Part shown: piece after piece, positions 37,595 through 47,456 of the stretch
Numbering within the stretch: the stretch's first letter is position 1
How the letters are laid out: each line of letters opens with the position of its first letter
Source: Paenibacillus_AA sp045062745
GTDB lineage: Bacteria; Bacillota; Bacilli; Paenibacillales; NBRC-103111
Direction of reading: 5' to 3'
Assembly (NCBI RefSeq): GCF_045062745.1
Contig: NZ_JBJGED010000014.1
Location: forward strand, 62,001-126,000
DNA: 64,000 nucleotides
Notes under the pieces: model-generated
The model's input: only the letters and a program-made list of their open reading frames with translations
Told to the model about the DNA's origin: nothing
Database searches by the model: none
Translations under genes and position numbers: made by a program

Positions 37595-40159
37595 TTAATT
37601 GGACGGGATGTTGTAAACGTCCGCATCGTCCAAATACAGCTCGTCGGTTGCGGCCAGCGCTTCCACATTCACATCGTATTTCACTTGCTTGACAGGCACG
37701 CCATTCACCGCCGCAGGGATCTCCCGAATCATTTGAATATCGGCCCACGTGCCGGAGGTTTGCTGTACCGTTCTCGCTTCGGCCGGCAGGGTGCCGATCT
37801 GTTTACCCTGTGCGTCCAGCAGATATGTGTAGAGCCGGATCGCGCCGTTCGTCTTCAAACCGGCAGGCGTGTAGTAATAAACTTGGGCGTGGAGCAGCCC
37901 CTTCTGTACATCGATCGTCTGCGACAATTGTCCCCAGTCGATCCCTTGCGCCAATATGCTGGCATTCCCCGTATGAGCGGTCCCTTCCACGCGCTTGAAG
38001 CTGCCCGTATTGCGGACCGTATACGTCCACGGAGGAGCGTCCGCCACGCCATTCTCGAAGGACAGGTTGCTTCCTCCGGTATACGTTCCCTCCGCCGCCT
38101 TAATCGTGTATTGCGCGTACGTTCGGCTGAGCGGCGAATCTCCGTTAGAAGCAATCCGGGCGATCTCGTCCTTGACCGGGCCGCCTTGCGGTTCTTGTTC
38201 CTTTACGTAATCGGCGACGCCCCAGAACCGATACGGATTCCAGCCCGAGAAATTCAGGTTGAAATACGATTTGGCGTTCAGCCAATGCTTCAGTACCGGG
38301 TGCTTGGCGAATTCGTCCAGCAAGGCGGACCTTTTGTTCGCGTACACCAATTCGTTAGACCCTTGCTGGAACAACTCCTTCGCTTCGTTCGCACTCACCG
38401 GCGGCACGCTCTTCCTCGGGTAGCTGTAGGCGGAAGCCTCGTAATACTCGAACGCCCGGTACAGCAGATTGGCCCGCGCCTTCTGCGCGTCCGTTCCCGC
38501 TTTGCTCAGGACCGTCTCGAGCAGTTCACGGCTCTTCGTGATGTCCGCCGTTGTCAGCTTCTTCAGATAGTCCGGAAAGGCGAAGACGAGGAACGATTTC
38601 GTTTTGTACGTATCGAACCATTCGTTTTTCGTGCCGCGTTCGAGCCAGAACTTCTCCCATAGATCGTAATACGCTTTCAAATACGGGGCCGCTTCCTTCC
38701 CGACGGCGCGCTCGTACCATTCATTGAGCAACGCGTCCACATTCTGGTACGGATCCCACATCAGCTTCGCGGCAATCCACATCTTCGGACCCTCGCCCCA
38801 GTTGGGATACGCCTCCATGTAGTGGGCGGTTACCCCGTTTTCCGCCGCGAAGCGCATATTATCGGCCATCAGGTGTGGATAGACACGCGGCACCAGGTAC
38901 GGCGTGCCGTATATATAGTCGTACAGGGCGACATTCGACGCCACCTCGTTCCACTCGCGGATCAACCGCTGGTCGTTGAGCCGGATCGTATCGTCGTACC
39001 AGATCACCCGGTCCTTGGCTATGAACGGAATGACGTGATCGTTCAACGGAAACGACGGCGGGTCGGTCGACTCCGCGTAAGCGAGCAGCCCGAACCACTT
39101 GTCCGGATGCACCTTCCGCACTTCTTCCACGACCCGATTGACCCACTTGTAATAGATGTCCGAAAGATCTTGCGAGCCCGTCGAGTTCAACTTGTTCGGA
39201 TAGAGCGGATGGGACGGATCGGATTCGCACGAGCCGCCGCTGTCGTTCATGCCCAGCGAGAAGGAAGTTGCTTGAGGGTTTTTATTAAAGTAGTCGACGA
39301 TATAATCGACCGCGACGCCGATCGTCCCTTCCTCAGAGAAGCACGGCTGCCATCCGGTCTTGACATTGGGAGCGGGAATGTAGCGCACGCCTCCCTTCAT
39401 CGGATAAAACTCGGGATGCGTCTGCCCGTACTTGTCCGGCGGGAATATGGCCCATAGGTTGTGGCCAAATTCCACTCGCTGGTGGGTGCGGTTCTTCCTC
39501 GCCCAGACGACTTGGACATCCGTGCTGTCGATGTTCTGGAACGGGCTGAATAGGCGGGCGAATGCAGCTGGCTCCTCCTTCACCTCTTTGCGCGGTACCG
39601 ATACATCGCGAAGCTTCGGCACATCCTCGCCGTCCGGCCCCGGCATCAGCCATCTTACGCCCAGATAGCGCTCCAGAAACTCATACACGCCGTATTCCGT
39701 ACCCCACGCAGTCGGTCCGACGATCGTGATAGCGTTTGCATGCGGCCGGATCAGAAACCCGTCCCCATCCATATTCTCGAGCTTCTTCGTAATAAACGGC
39801 CGTTCTTTCTCTTCGGCATCCCCAATGTAAATGCGCACAGTGTCGCCAAGGTCTACCCCGGACTCCTCCTGTGCCTGCTCCGTCGAGATCGGCAGCCGGG
39901 CTCCGGTCGATTTCTGCACATACTCGACTAGCGTAGTTGCCGCCTTGCGAGTTTGCGCATCGGCGTCCTCCGCCACCAGCACGATCGCTTTCGCTTGCCC
40001 GTCGCGAACGATGGCGATCCCGTCAGCATGATACGATTGCGACTCGGCGTTTGAGCCCGCAGATTCATCGGCGAAGGCTCGAACGTCCAATACCGGGATG
40101 ACTAGAAGCGCTGCCAGCAATAGCAGCAACAGGCTTCTCCTGCCCTTTCCTAAACTCAT
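37595..40159 (-). CDS. Secreted DUF4838 protein (alpha-glucuronidase-like)
   Basis: The 854-residue protein has a signal peptide (about 1-28). An N-terminal domain like that of GH67-type glucuronidases (IYIGDAEEKERPF, DGFLIRPHANAITIVG, GTEYGVYEFLERYLGVRWLM) leads into a TIM-barrel-type DUF4838 region (about 250-560, with SLGMNDSGGSCESDP and HYMEAYPNWGEGP). A C-terminal beta-domain follows (about 690-854). GGAGGG precedes the ATG at 40159; the frame upstream of it lacks a signal. DUF4838 proteins cluster with polysaccharide-degrading genes but are mostly uncharacterised. It is the first gene of the module D operon. Confidence 0.85.
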   Translation of the reverse strand: MSLGKGRRSLLLLLLAALLVIPVLDVRAFADESAGSNAESQSYHADGIAIVRDGQAKAIVLVAEDADAQTRKAATTLVEYVQKSTGARLPISTEQAQEESGVDLGDTVRIYIGDAEEKERPFITKKLENMDGDGFLIRPHANAITIVGPTAWGTEYGVYEFLERYLGVRWLMPGPDGEDVPKLRDVSVPRKEVKEEPAAFARLFSPFQNIDSTDVQVVWARKNRTHQRVEFGHNLWAIFPPDKYGQTHPEFYPMKGGVRYIPAPNVKTGWQPCFSEEGTIGVAVDYIVDYFNKNPQATSFSLGMNDSGGSCESDPSHPLYPNKLNSTGSQDLSDIYYKWVNRVVEEVRKVHPDKWFGLLAYAESTDPPSFPLNDHVIPFIAKDRVIWYDDTIRLNDQRLIREWNEVASNVALYDYIYGTPYLVPRVYPHLMADNMRFAAENGVTAHYMEAYPNWGEGPKMWIAAKLMWDPYQNVDALLNEWYERAVGKEAAPYLKAYYDLWEKFWLERGTKNEWFDTYKTKSFLVFAFPDYLKKLTTADITKSRELLETVLSKAGTDAQKARANLLYRAFEYYEASAYSYPRKSVPPVSANEAKELFQQGSNELVYANKRSALLDEFAKHPVLKHWLNAKSYFNLNFSGWNPYRFWGVADYVKEQEPQGGPVKDEIARIASNGDSPLSRTYAQYTIKAAEGTYTGGSNLSFENGVADAPPWTYTVRNTGSFKRVEGTAHTGNASILAQGIDWGQLSQTIDVQKGLLHAQVYYYTPAGLKTNGAIRLYTYLLDAQGKQIGTLPAEARTVQQTSGTWADIQMIREIPAAVNGVPVKQVKYDVNVEALAATDELYLDDADVYNIPSN

Positions 40160-40318
40160 TTGAACTCCCTCCAGATCCAATGGATTCGCTTGCCGGTTCG
40201 TATGTAAACCGTACGTTCCGCGGATGAACCTCCTTCCGTCCTCGCTTGTTTCCGGCAAGTGACCCCATCCTAGCACGACCGCTCCATGACGCCTATCGGC
40301 ATTATTTTTCGAATATGC

Positions 40319-40343
40319 AAAAACCGGAATCGCTTCCGGTTTT
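40319..40343 (-). terminator. Intrinsic terminator of the AraC sensor-regulator gene
   Basis: On the minus strand AAAACCGGAA-GCGA-TTCCGGTTTTTG forms a stem with a U-run about 10 bp after the stop codon at 40353. Confidence 0.88.
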
Positions 40344-40352
40344 CGCGCAGGA

Positions 40353-42575
40353 TCAGTCCTGTTGGGCATCTTTTCGGTATTGTCCGGGCGTGATTCCGGT
40401 TTGCTTTTTGAATACGCGAATAAACGTCAGCGAGTTGGTGTACCCGACAGCGGCCGCAATTTGTTGGATGGCTTCGTCGGTTTCGGCTAGCAGCCGTTTG
40501 GCATGCTCCGTTCGAACATCGGTCACATACTCGACGAACCGAACCCCGAACGCTTCTTTGAAGAGGCGGCTGAGATACCCGCCGCTCAAGCCGAATTGAT
40601 CGCCAATATAACCGAGGGAAAAGTTCGGATCGGCATAATGCTCGTCGATCATTCGCTTCATGTTCTGAATCAAAGCGCCGGTAGACTGACTCTCGCGCAA
40701 TTCCTGCATCGACTGGAAGGCCTCGCGCAGCAAGGTCCGGAATGCGCCGATCAGGTCGTCCGCCGTCTCGTGACGCTTCAGCGATTCCTGCAGCTGCTGC
40801 CGGACACCTGAATTCCACAATTCCAAGAAAGGACCGGACATTTCATCGATCTCTTTATTCAAGTGATAGAGGAGAACGTTCATCACATTGATTAATTCTT
40901 CGCGCGCGAACAACCGGCTGCGCAGCGTTCGGTGGAGCTCGTCCAATGCGGTCTCCCAATGCGATTCGCCGGCCCGGAACGATTGACATAACGTTCGAAT
41001 GTCGTTCAAATGCCGATACAGATCTTCCTTGGAATGGCCGTCCAGGTCCTCTTGGTCGATAATCCGGTTCCCTCCCAGTGAGGGCTTGTACTGCAGCGCT
41101 GTCCAAGCGGCGCGATACGAGCCTGGAATCCGTTTCAACTCCGCCACGTGGAATCCAAGCCCTATCGTGACGGTGAAGTCGAGATTGTGCTCCACCCAGT
41201 GGCGCAGCTTCTCGCACATCGACTGAACGTCCTGTTCATCCGCTGTGGCGTCCTGCAAGGCAAACATAACGGCCAAATGCTGACTGCCGACCCACTCCGG
41301 CCACAACTGGAACGGCTTGCTTTCGGCCAGTTCCTTGAGTGCCATGACAAGAACGTTCTTAAGCAAATATTGGTCCCGATTATATTGGTGGACGAATTCC
41401 GCGAACTGATCGATTTCTACGATCGCCATGATCGCGCCGCCAGCCTGCGGCGCAAAGCCGAATCGCTTCGCTTCGAGCACCAATGGTTCTGCTTCTTCAT
41501 CCGATGCCGCCTCCAAGAGGTGGAGGAACACATGCTTCTTCCGGTAGACGATGTTTTCCTTGTTTTGCTCCTGCAGGGTGATCGACTCTCCGAACAAGCG
41601 CTCGATCGTCGATTCGATGAGGTGAAAGTCGTCCTTCTCCTTCTCGAATTCGTCGGGCGAGGTTTCGTTTCTCATCTCCGCAATTCGTTTCAATATCGTT
41701 TGAACCGGCCGGTAATTTTGCTTCGTCAGGTAAACGAACCAAGCGATGCCTGCCGCAATGACAACAAAGCCGAAGGCAATCCAGACGTAAAACAGAGAGG
41801 AAACCAGATTCAAGAGCGGCGCGCCTTTCGGTTCGTTGCGGACGGACCAACCCGTATAAGCCGAGGTTGCCGTATCGGGTCCGACCTTCTGCTTTGCCGC
41901 TGTCTCTTGAGCGTTCGGTTGATCGTTTGCCCCTAGGATCGGGTGTCCTTCCGCATCGAAAAGATGAACGGCCGTCACCTCAGGGTCATACATGCCCAGC
42001 ATCATTTCGCGTAAATATTGCGCTTTTATGTTGACAACCAGCAGACTGTTATATTTGAAGTCGGCGATCTTCGCCAGACTGACGACCCCTTGGCCCTCCC
42101 GCATGGGTAACGCTCTCGCCGTCCAACGATAAATGTCCGGGCTGCTCATCCGATTGCCGATAAACGTCCGATCGTCGAATTGTCCGAAGCTTTTCAAGGT
42201 GGAAGGCGTCAGCACCATTTGATCCGTTGCCCGAAACAAATAGACCGACTCGATGCCCGGATTGTTCGCGAGCAGTTCCTTGAGGGCCACAGCGGCCACG
42301 ATATCCGAATATTCCCGATTGTCGGCCGTATCCCGGAAAAACCCTTTCAGCTTTTCGTTATTCAACAGCTCGTACTGCATCATGGCGTCAAATCCGCCGA
42401 GCGTATGGTCGAGCAGCTTCATCAAATTGCGGGACAGTTCCTGGCTCGCCTTTTGCGACGATTTTTTTGTCAGTTCATTGATGGATAAGAAAGCGATCAG
42501 CAGAAGGCTGAGCGTGATGATGAACAAGGCGGGCAAATAAGAGAGCAACAATTTGTAAAACCAATTTTTGCGCAT
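40353..42575 (-). CDS. Membrane-anchored AraC-family sensor-regulator
   Basis: The 740-residue one-component regulator has a first membrane helix (about 8-32), an extracytoplasmic Cache-like region of about 240 residues, and a second helix (about 275-298, YVWIAFGFVVIAAGIAWFVY). A cytoplasmic linker and a C-terminal HTH_18 pair (about 640-735, LGYIGDQFGLSGGYLSRLFK, then GITPGQYRKD) follow. It has no kinase domain, so it must bind DNA while membrane-held. The ATG at 42575 has AGGAG 9-10 nt upstream. It is divergent from an anchored binding protein at 42713 and precedes the module D operon, its probable target. Confidence 0.93.
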   Translation of the reverse strand: MRKNWFYKLLLSYLPALFIITLSLLLIAFLSINELTKKSSQKASQELSRNLMKLLDHTLGGFDAMMQYELLNNEKLKGFFRDTADNREYSDIVAAVALKELLANNPGIESVYLFRATDQMVLTPSTLKSFGQFDDRTFIGNRMSSPDIYRWTARALPMREGQGVVSLAKIADFKYNSLLVVNIKAQYLREMMLGMYDPEVTAVHLFDAEGHPILGANDQPNAQETAAKQKVGPDTATSAYTGWSVRNEPKGAPLLNLVSSLFYVWIAFGFVVIAAGIAWFVYLTKQNYRPVQTILKRIAEMRNETSPDEFEKEKDDFHLIESTIERLFGESITLQEQNKENIVYRKKHVFLHLLEAASDEEAEPLVLEAKRFGFAPQAGGAIMAIVEIDQFAEFVHQYNRDQYLLKNVLVMALKELAESKPFQLWPEWVGSQHLAVMFALQDATADEQDVQSMCEKLRHWVEHNLDFTVTIGLGFHVAELKRIPGSYRAAWTALQYKPSLGGNRIIDQEDLDGHSKEDLYRHLNDIRTLCQSFRAGESHWETALDELHRTLRSRLFAREELINVMNVLLYHLNKEIDEMSGPFLELWNSGVRQQLQESLKRHETADDLIGAFRTLLREAFQSMQELRESQSTGALIQNMKRMIDEHYADPNFSLGYIGDQFGLSGGYLSRLFKEAFGVRFVEYVTDVRTEHAKRLLAETDEAIQQIAAAVGYTNSLTFIRVFKKQTGITPGQYRKDAQQD

Positions 42576-42712
42576 TCGGACGATCTCCTCCGGTCTCGCA
42601 TCGTAGAAGCCCAATTTCCCCCCTATTATCTTTGTATTTATTTCCCATGGCAAGTGTAATATCATTAAGCTGTCTTGGGATTCTCATTAAAGGCACCCTG
42701 GAGGTGAAGCGC

Positions 42713-44284
42713 TTGCAAGCCAGACGACTCTCGATCATAACCGGTATTGTGGTTTCAGTGGCCTTGTTGTTAGGGCTGTTGCTGGTCCAGGTTTGGTTGT
42801 CGGACAAGCAGCGCAGCGCAGTGAACAAAGACTTGCCCCCGCTGGAGCTCACGATGGTTTTGCCCAGCCCGGCCGATACGGGTCCTTCGACTTCCGATCC
42901 CGATAGGGTTCGAACCGTGATCGAATCGAAATTTCATGTCAAGCTGAATCTGATTGCATGGCCTCGGGGCCGAGATTACCAAACCAAATATGTCAGCATG
43001 CTGATGGCGAACAATGCTCCGGATTTTGCGATCGACCTTAGTCCCGATGGAGGATCGAGCCTGATTCTGAATGGCGTTTATGCCGACCTCTCCTCTTTCG
43101 TGTCGCCCGCTTCCATGCCGAATTATTTCAAATATTGGATGACCGAGCATGAATTAAGACAATACCAGCTCCACAACCAGTTCGTAAGAGCTCCCGTCCC
43201 TTACGACCGGAACGTGTACCGCAGCTATTACATTCGCAAAGATTGGCTCGAGCGGCTCAGTCTACCCGTACCCGAGAGCTACGAACAATACGTGGAGACG
43301 CTGCGCGCCTTTACGTTTCGAGATCCGGACGGCAACGGACAGCAAGACACTTACGGGTTCTCGACCTCCGGGAACGGCAAACAGATTTCCGAGGAATGGC
43401 CCGAATATGTCAAAAACGATTTGCTTTATCCCGCCTATATGGAGAACAATCGGTTGGTCGATATGAAGACCGATCCCCGAATAAGCCGCGTGATTGACGA
43501 TATCCTGAGCCTTATGAAGGAGGGGCTGAGCGATCCGGATTGGTTCCTGAACCAGGATAACGAGCATATCGAGAAGGCGGTTCAGGGTCGGGTCGGCATC
43601 GTGATGGGGAACACGCGCGACTTTGCCTTCGATTCCAATCCGTTCAGCCTTCAAGCCAGAGGCAAAAAAGCGAACGCATCGGCCGATTGGATCCCGTTCA
43701 CCCCGTTCGGCGCGAACCGACCGCTAGGTACGGCCATTGAAGCCAGCTCTCCCTTCGTGTTCCTGAAAACGAACGCGGACAAGCACCCGGAGAAAGTGAG
43801 CAAGCTGATCGAGATTCTGGATTGGCTATGCGGCGAGGAGGGCTATCTCCTGAGCCATTATGGGCTCGAGGGGCAGCATTATACGCGAAGCGGGAACATC
43901 ATCACGCTGCTGCCTGACGCAAGCGCCATGACCGGAAGAGGGGGTGCTTCGAGTGTGTGGAGTTTCTTTACTCCCGAGGCGCCGTCCGTCCTCGGCCTTA
44001 CCGTGATCGATCCCCGGATGACGGAGCACGACAAGACCGTCGCGGACTTTTTGGTGCGGCTTCCTGTCAAGGAGAAGCTGGGAACCTTCCTGATCCCTCC
44101 TCAAGAAATCGATGTCGGCGCTTTTCGCGACAAGCTGGACGAGTATCAGATCCGAATGCTGTACTCCGACAAATCCGGTCAACGGTGGCCGGAATATCGC
44201 AAGGAGTTGATGGACAACTACAACGGGGACGTGATCCTGCGGCATTACGAGAATCAGGTACGCACTGCACGCGGAACGAAATAA
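42713..44284 (+). CDS. Membrane-anchored LplA-like solute-binding protein without lipobox
   Basis: The 523-residue binding protein begins with an uncleaved-looking membrane helix (SIITGIVVSVALLLGLLLVQ) and no lipobox cysteine. The fold includes DPDGNGQQDTYGFST, as in the module A binding protein. I prefer the TTG at 42713, with GGAGG 8 nt before it; an ATG at 42647 lacks a ribosome site. It stands alone on the plus strand, divergent from the AraC sensor-regulator, with no permease beside it. It may present ligand to that regulator rather than feed a transporter, which is inference. Confidence 0.85.
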   Translation: MQARRLSIITGIVVSVALLLGLLLVQVWLSDKQRSAVNKDLPPLELTMVLPSPADTGPSTSDPDRVRTVIESKFHVKLNLIAWPRGRDYQTKYVSMLMANNAPDFAIDLSPDGGSSLILNGVYADLSSFVSPASMPNYFKYWMTEHELRQYQLHNQFVRAPVPYDRNVYRSYYIRKDWLERLSLPVPESYEQYVETLRAFTFRDPDGNGQQDTYGFSTSGNGKQISEEWPEYVKNDLLYPAYMENNRLVDMKTDPRISRVIDDILSLMKEGLSDPDWFLNQDNEHIEKAVQGRVGIVMGNTRDFAFDSNPFSLQARGKKANASADWIPFTPFGANRPLGTAIEASSPFVFLKTNADKHPEKVSKLIEILDWLCGEEGYLLSHYGLEGQHYTRSGNIITLLPDASAMTGRGGASSVWSFFTPEAPSVLGLTVIDPRMTEHDKTVADFLVRLPVKEKLGTFLIPPQEIDVGAFRDKLDEYQIRMLYSDKSGQRWPEYRKELMDNYNGDVILRHYENQVRTARGTK

Positions 44285-44318
44285 TGGAATCTAACATGAT
44301 TGCCATGGATTCGCATGA

Positions 44319-44400
44319 TCGCTGCCCCAATCGGTCGTCCGGCTGCTGAAGCCGGGCGGCAAGCTCATCCTGCAGGATTTACACCCGGTGTCTACGACAG
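44319..44400 (+). pseudogene. Methyltransferase gene relic
   Basis: A short open frame reads LPQSVVRLLKPGGKLILQDL then HPVSTT. This is the motif after the nucleotide-binding fold of class I SAM-dependent methyltransferases. No start, no upstream motif I and no continuation are found, so only about 27 residues survive. Confidence 0.4.
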
Positions 44401-44432
44401 CCCCCCGCCGCACGCTCCCGCCACTCGGGATG

Positions 44433-44620
44433 TGAGGGAAAACCTCCCCCTCATTGGGGCGAATTCGGCGATCTTGTCATCACGAGAGGGAAAAGCTCCC
44501 TCTCTTTTGACCAGTTTGACCGTAATCGCCCGAAGGATTCCCGGAAAATGAGGGAGTTTTTCCCTCTCATGGGCCAAAAACATAGGATCGCACTTCAAAG
44601 AGAGGGAGATTTTCCCTCTC
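44433..44620. repeat. Array of four GAGGGA palindromes
   Basis: Four short hairpins with the same arms, GAGGGA and TCCCTC or close, lie at 44433-44453, 44484-44504, 44548-44570 and 44600-44620. Centres are spaced about 51, 65 and 51 bp. Arms vary (GAGAGGGA or TGAGGGA) and change on both sides together. Sequence between them is unrelated. The rest of the 44285-44783 gap holds the methyltransferase relic and a terminator. Confidence 0.65.
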
Positions 44621-44721
44621 CTCGCGCTCGACCCCGCTCCCCCGCAGCGCGCAACTTAAAACCCGGCTGCTTTGGTCGGGTATCGTGCAATAGTCCGCAG
44701 ACGCCAGGAGCCCGGCCATAA

Positions 44722-44746
44722 GAAAAAACCGCGGAATCCGCGGCTT
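44722..44746 (-). terminator. Intrinsic terminator of the module E beta-helix gene
   Basis: On the minus strand CCGCGG-ATT-CCGCGG is followed by TTTTTTCTT, about 40 bp after the stop at 44784. Confidence 0.9.
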
Positions 44747-44783
44747 AGAAGGTGATGCAGCATTTCTTGATTTCCCGGCTAAA

Positions 44784-46613
44784 TTAAACCAAATCCTGGA
44801 AAGAGGTATTAGGAGTCACGGACAAATCCTGCAGATTGGCGGTTGCGGCTCCGCATCTAAGATCGTTCTGCAAGCGGGTTAGCAAGGTGATCGTAGCGGC
44901 TGCGTTCAACCCATAGCGAACTTTTTTCTTGCCAGCTTCGGTCCGTACCACATTGCCGATGACCCGGTTGTCCGAGCCGGTGCCGGTGAGCGAGATGCCG
45001 TCATTCGTATTATCGCCGTTTTGACTGGCGTTTGTAATCGAATTGTTATTCACGATCACCCGTTTCGAGTTGTTCACTTGAATCCCATGCAAATTGACAT
45101 CGCGAATCAAGTTATCGGAAACGATTACGTTGCTGCTTTCCGTTATGAAGATCCCATTCTTCTTAGCCCCTTCAAGAATGTTGCCGGTCACGACGCAATT
45201 GGCGCAACGTAAGCTAATCGATTGGCCGTCTAACTTCTTGAAAATGTTGTTGGCGATGATCACCTTCTCCCCGCAGCCCTCGGGGAACCCTTCGACATAA
45301 ACGCCGTTGTTGGTGCCGGTGTCGATAATGTTGTTCTCAATAATCAGCGTGCTGGCCGGCTGAACGGGGTGGACAACGCCGTTATCGTCCTTGGAGGAGG
45401 CGGATGTCGCCGAAGGTGTGGAGACGAAGAAGCCCCCATTTACTTTGATCAAATGATTGCCGGAAATAACGGAGTTTAACCATTTAAAAGGACGAATGGC
45501 CCAGTAAGTGGAGTTCTCCATCACGTTATCGCGAACGATAATATGCTCGAAATAAGCGTCCGGATACGCGCCGTGCGCGCCAACCCCGCATGGCCACGGC
45601 ACCGTGCCGGCCGTTCCGCTCGGACCGAAATAGCAATGCTGTACCGTTACATGGTGGGTAGGCGTATGGTCGGCGACTTGCCCTACAAACCCAGCTTTGA
45701 GCGCGGGCTCCAGTTGAATCGCTTCGGAGTAGTTCTGCGTGGTGAACATGAAGCCTACAAACCGGCACCGATCGATCATAACGTGACGGACGCCGGTCAA
45801 TTCAGCACCATGGCCGCTCTGAGTGTCCTTAATCGTCAGCTTCCGCAACGTGATATTCTCCGCATGGGCAAGCGCAATTCCGTTGCATACACGGGTGAAC
45901 TTCACGCCGTTGCAATCGAGCACCCCGCCCTCGATGGTAATATTTCCGTTCCCTTCATAGTTGTAGAATACGTCCGTTGTCCGGTAGTTGCGGATTACGT
46001 TGCCGTCATGGCTGCGGAGAAGGACGGTAGTCTCATCCATTTTCAAATACGTATTCTTAAACAGGTACAATTCCCTCGTCATTCGATAGGTTCCCGAAGG
46101 AACCGTCACCTTGACGTTCGGCCACCGGAGAGCTTCGTTCAACGCGGCTTGGATGGATGGCGTATCGTCGGCCATACCGTCGCCTTTGGCCCCGTACCAC
46201 TTGGCGTTGACCGAATAATTGTCCACGATTCGCTTGAATCGGGCTCCATCGGCGCTCACCAAGAGGGTTCCGGTATTGTCTGCAGAGACGGTATCGCCCG
46301 AGTCGTAAACAAAGAACCCTTCCTGGTCGGGGTCGGTTATGTAGTAGACATCACCGACCGAAGGCCGTTTGACAAGCCGCAGCTCCGCAATTGTAGTGGA
46401 GGCCACCGGCTGAGTATGCTTCAGCTTCAGGGAGACCTCGTCTCCGTGTCCGTACGTGGCTTCAGTCACGCTTTGTCCCTGAACGCTGCCGGCGCCGTAG
46501 GCGGACAACATAACGGCTGCACCGGCCATCCCCATGGAGGCCAACAGCTTTCTGCGACTCATCGGACGTTTGTCTGCGGATTCTTGTTGCGGGGTTTGGG
46601 ATGTTGGATTCAT
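44784..46613 (-). CDS. Tat-exported right-handed beta-helix protein (module E)
   Basis: The 609-residue protein has a Tat signal (SRRKLLASMGMAGAAVML). It has the same short domain as the module D protein (TTIAELR, QEGFFVYDSGDT, ARFKRIVD). A pectate-lyase-3 entry (NAKWYGAKGDGMADDTPSIQ) and a long parallel beta-helix with many Asn-rich turns (VIIANNIFKKLDG, VIVSDNLIRDVNLHGIQVNN) follow. Such proteins are lyases, epimerases or hydrolases on uronate polymers; the catalytic residues cannot be assigned. It lacks the phage-like C-terminus of its paralogue. AGGAGG precedes the ATG. It is the last gene of its operon. Confidence 0.88.
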   Translation of the reverse strand: MNPTSQTPQQESADKRPMSRRKLLASMGMAGAAVMLSAYGAGSVQGQSVTEATYGHGDEVSLKLKHTQPVASTTIAELRLVKRPSVGDVYYITDPDQEGFFVYDSGDTVSADNTGTLLVSADGARFKRIVDNYSVNAKWYGAKGDGMADDTPSIQAALNEALRWPNVKVTVPSGTYRMTRELYLFKNTYLKMDETTVLLRSHDGNVIRNYRTTDVFYNYEGNGNITIEGGVLDCNGVKFTRVCNGIALAHAENITLRKLTIKDTQSGHGAELTGVRHVMIDRCRFVGFMFTTQNYSEAIQLEPALKAGFVGQVADHTPTHHVTVQHCYFGPSGTAGTVPWPCGVGAHGAYPDAYFEHIIVRDNVMENSTYWAIRPFKWLNSVISGNHLIKVNGGFFVSTPSATSASSKDDNGVVHPVQPASTLIIENNIIDTGTNNGVYVEGFPEGCGEKVIIANNIFKKLDGQSISLRCANCVVTGNILEGAKKNGIFITESSNVIVSDNLIRDVNLHGIQVNNSKRVIVNNNSITNASQNGDNTNDGISLTGTGSDNRVIGNVVRTEAGKKKVRYGLNAAATITLLTRLQNDLRCGAATANLQDLSVTPNTSFQDLV

Positions 46614-46628
46614 ACTATTTTATACCTC

Positions 46629-47426
46629 CTAAAGTATATTTGCTTCTCTCCGAAGCTCACGTTCGACCAAAGAGGCGTGCTCCATCACGATCTCTAACGA
46701 GGTATCAAAATCATATTCCAAAATGGATCGGTAAGCGTGCTTCTGACTTCTCAACGCCTCCCAGATCGGCCCCCACTCTATGGTTCCTGCTCCGATTGGC
46801 TGATGCAGATCGTCAATCCCATCATTATCGTGAAGATGGACCGCACTTAACCGGGTTCCCAAACGACGGATGAGCTCCGGCGTGTTCCAGCCGTTTATAT
46901 GAGCATGACCGACGTCCACCAAAGCGGAGATAGTAGGGATCTGCTCGAACAGTTGAACGAACTCATCCTCATCGAACAAGGCAAACTCATGAAAGCCCAC
47001 ATTCTCGACAGCCAAATCAATATTGAGCTTTTGGGCAACATCGCCCAACCGTTTCAAATTATCGATCGACCGCTGCTGGGACTCCTTGCGCATGAACAGC
47101 CGCGTAGAGTACAAGCTGGGATGAACAACCATTTGCTCCGCCCCAATATGGGCAGACCATTCCAGACACTCCTTGTACACTTCGTACGAGTATTGACTGA
47201 TCATCTCGAACCGGGCCGAGGCCAAGTTAAGCTCCCAGATCGGAGAGTGAACACTGATAGGGCCCTTATAGCCTTTGAATCGGTCGAATTCCTTGTGCCA
47301 ATTCACGGGTTCGTCCCAATTCGGCCCGTCCATGGAGATTTCCAGTCCGCCTGTCCAAGTATCCAAGAGCTCCTTGCAATCCTCAATGCGATTCATATAC
47401 GGCAACAAGTTAATAAATACGGTCAT
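46629..47426 (-). CDS. Sugar phosphate isomerase/epimerase (TIM barrel, module E)
   Basis: The 265-residue AP-endonuclease-2-like TIM barrel has probable metal ligands in VHPSLYSTR, AVENVGFHEFAL, ALVDVGHAHINGW and AVHLHDNDGIDDLHQPIG. It differs clearly from the module C isomerase. AAGGGATACG precedes the ATG. It sits between the PHP hydrolase and beta-helix genes. Confidence 0.92.
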   Translation of the reverse strand: MTVFINLLPYMNRIEDCKELLDTWTGGLEISMDGPNWDEPVNWHKEFDRFKGYKGPISVHSPIWELNLASARFEMISQYSYEVYKECLEWSAHIGAEQMVVHPSLYSTRLFMRKESQQRSIDNLKRLGDVAQKLNIDLAVENVGFHEFALFDEDEFVQLFEQIPTISALVDVGHAHINGWNTPELIRRLGTRLSAVHLHDNDGIDDLHQPIGAGTIEWGPIWEALRSQKHAYRSILEYDFDTSLEIVMEHASLVERELRREANIL

Positions 47427-47456
47427 CGTATCCCTTCCCTCTCGCGGTTATTTATA

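Noticed and set aside
44433..44620. Possible CRISPR array
   Set aside because: Only four short palindromes with varying arms, uneven spacers and no cas genes.
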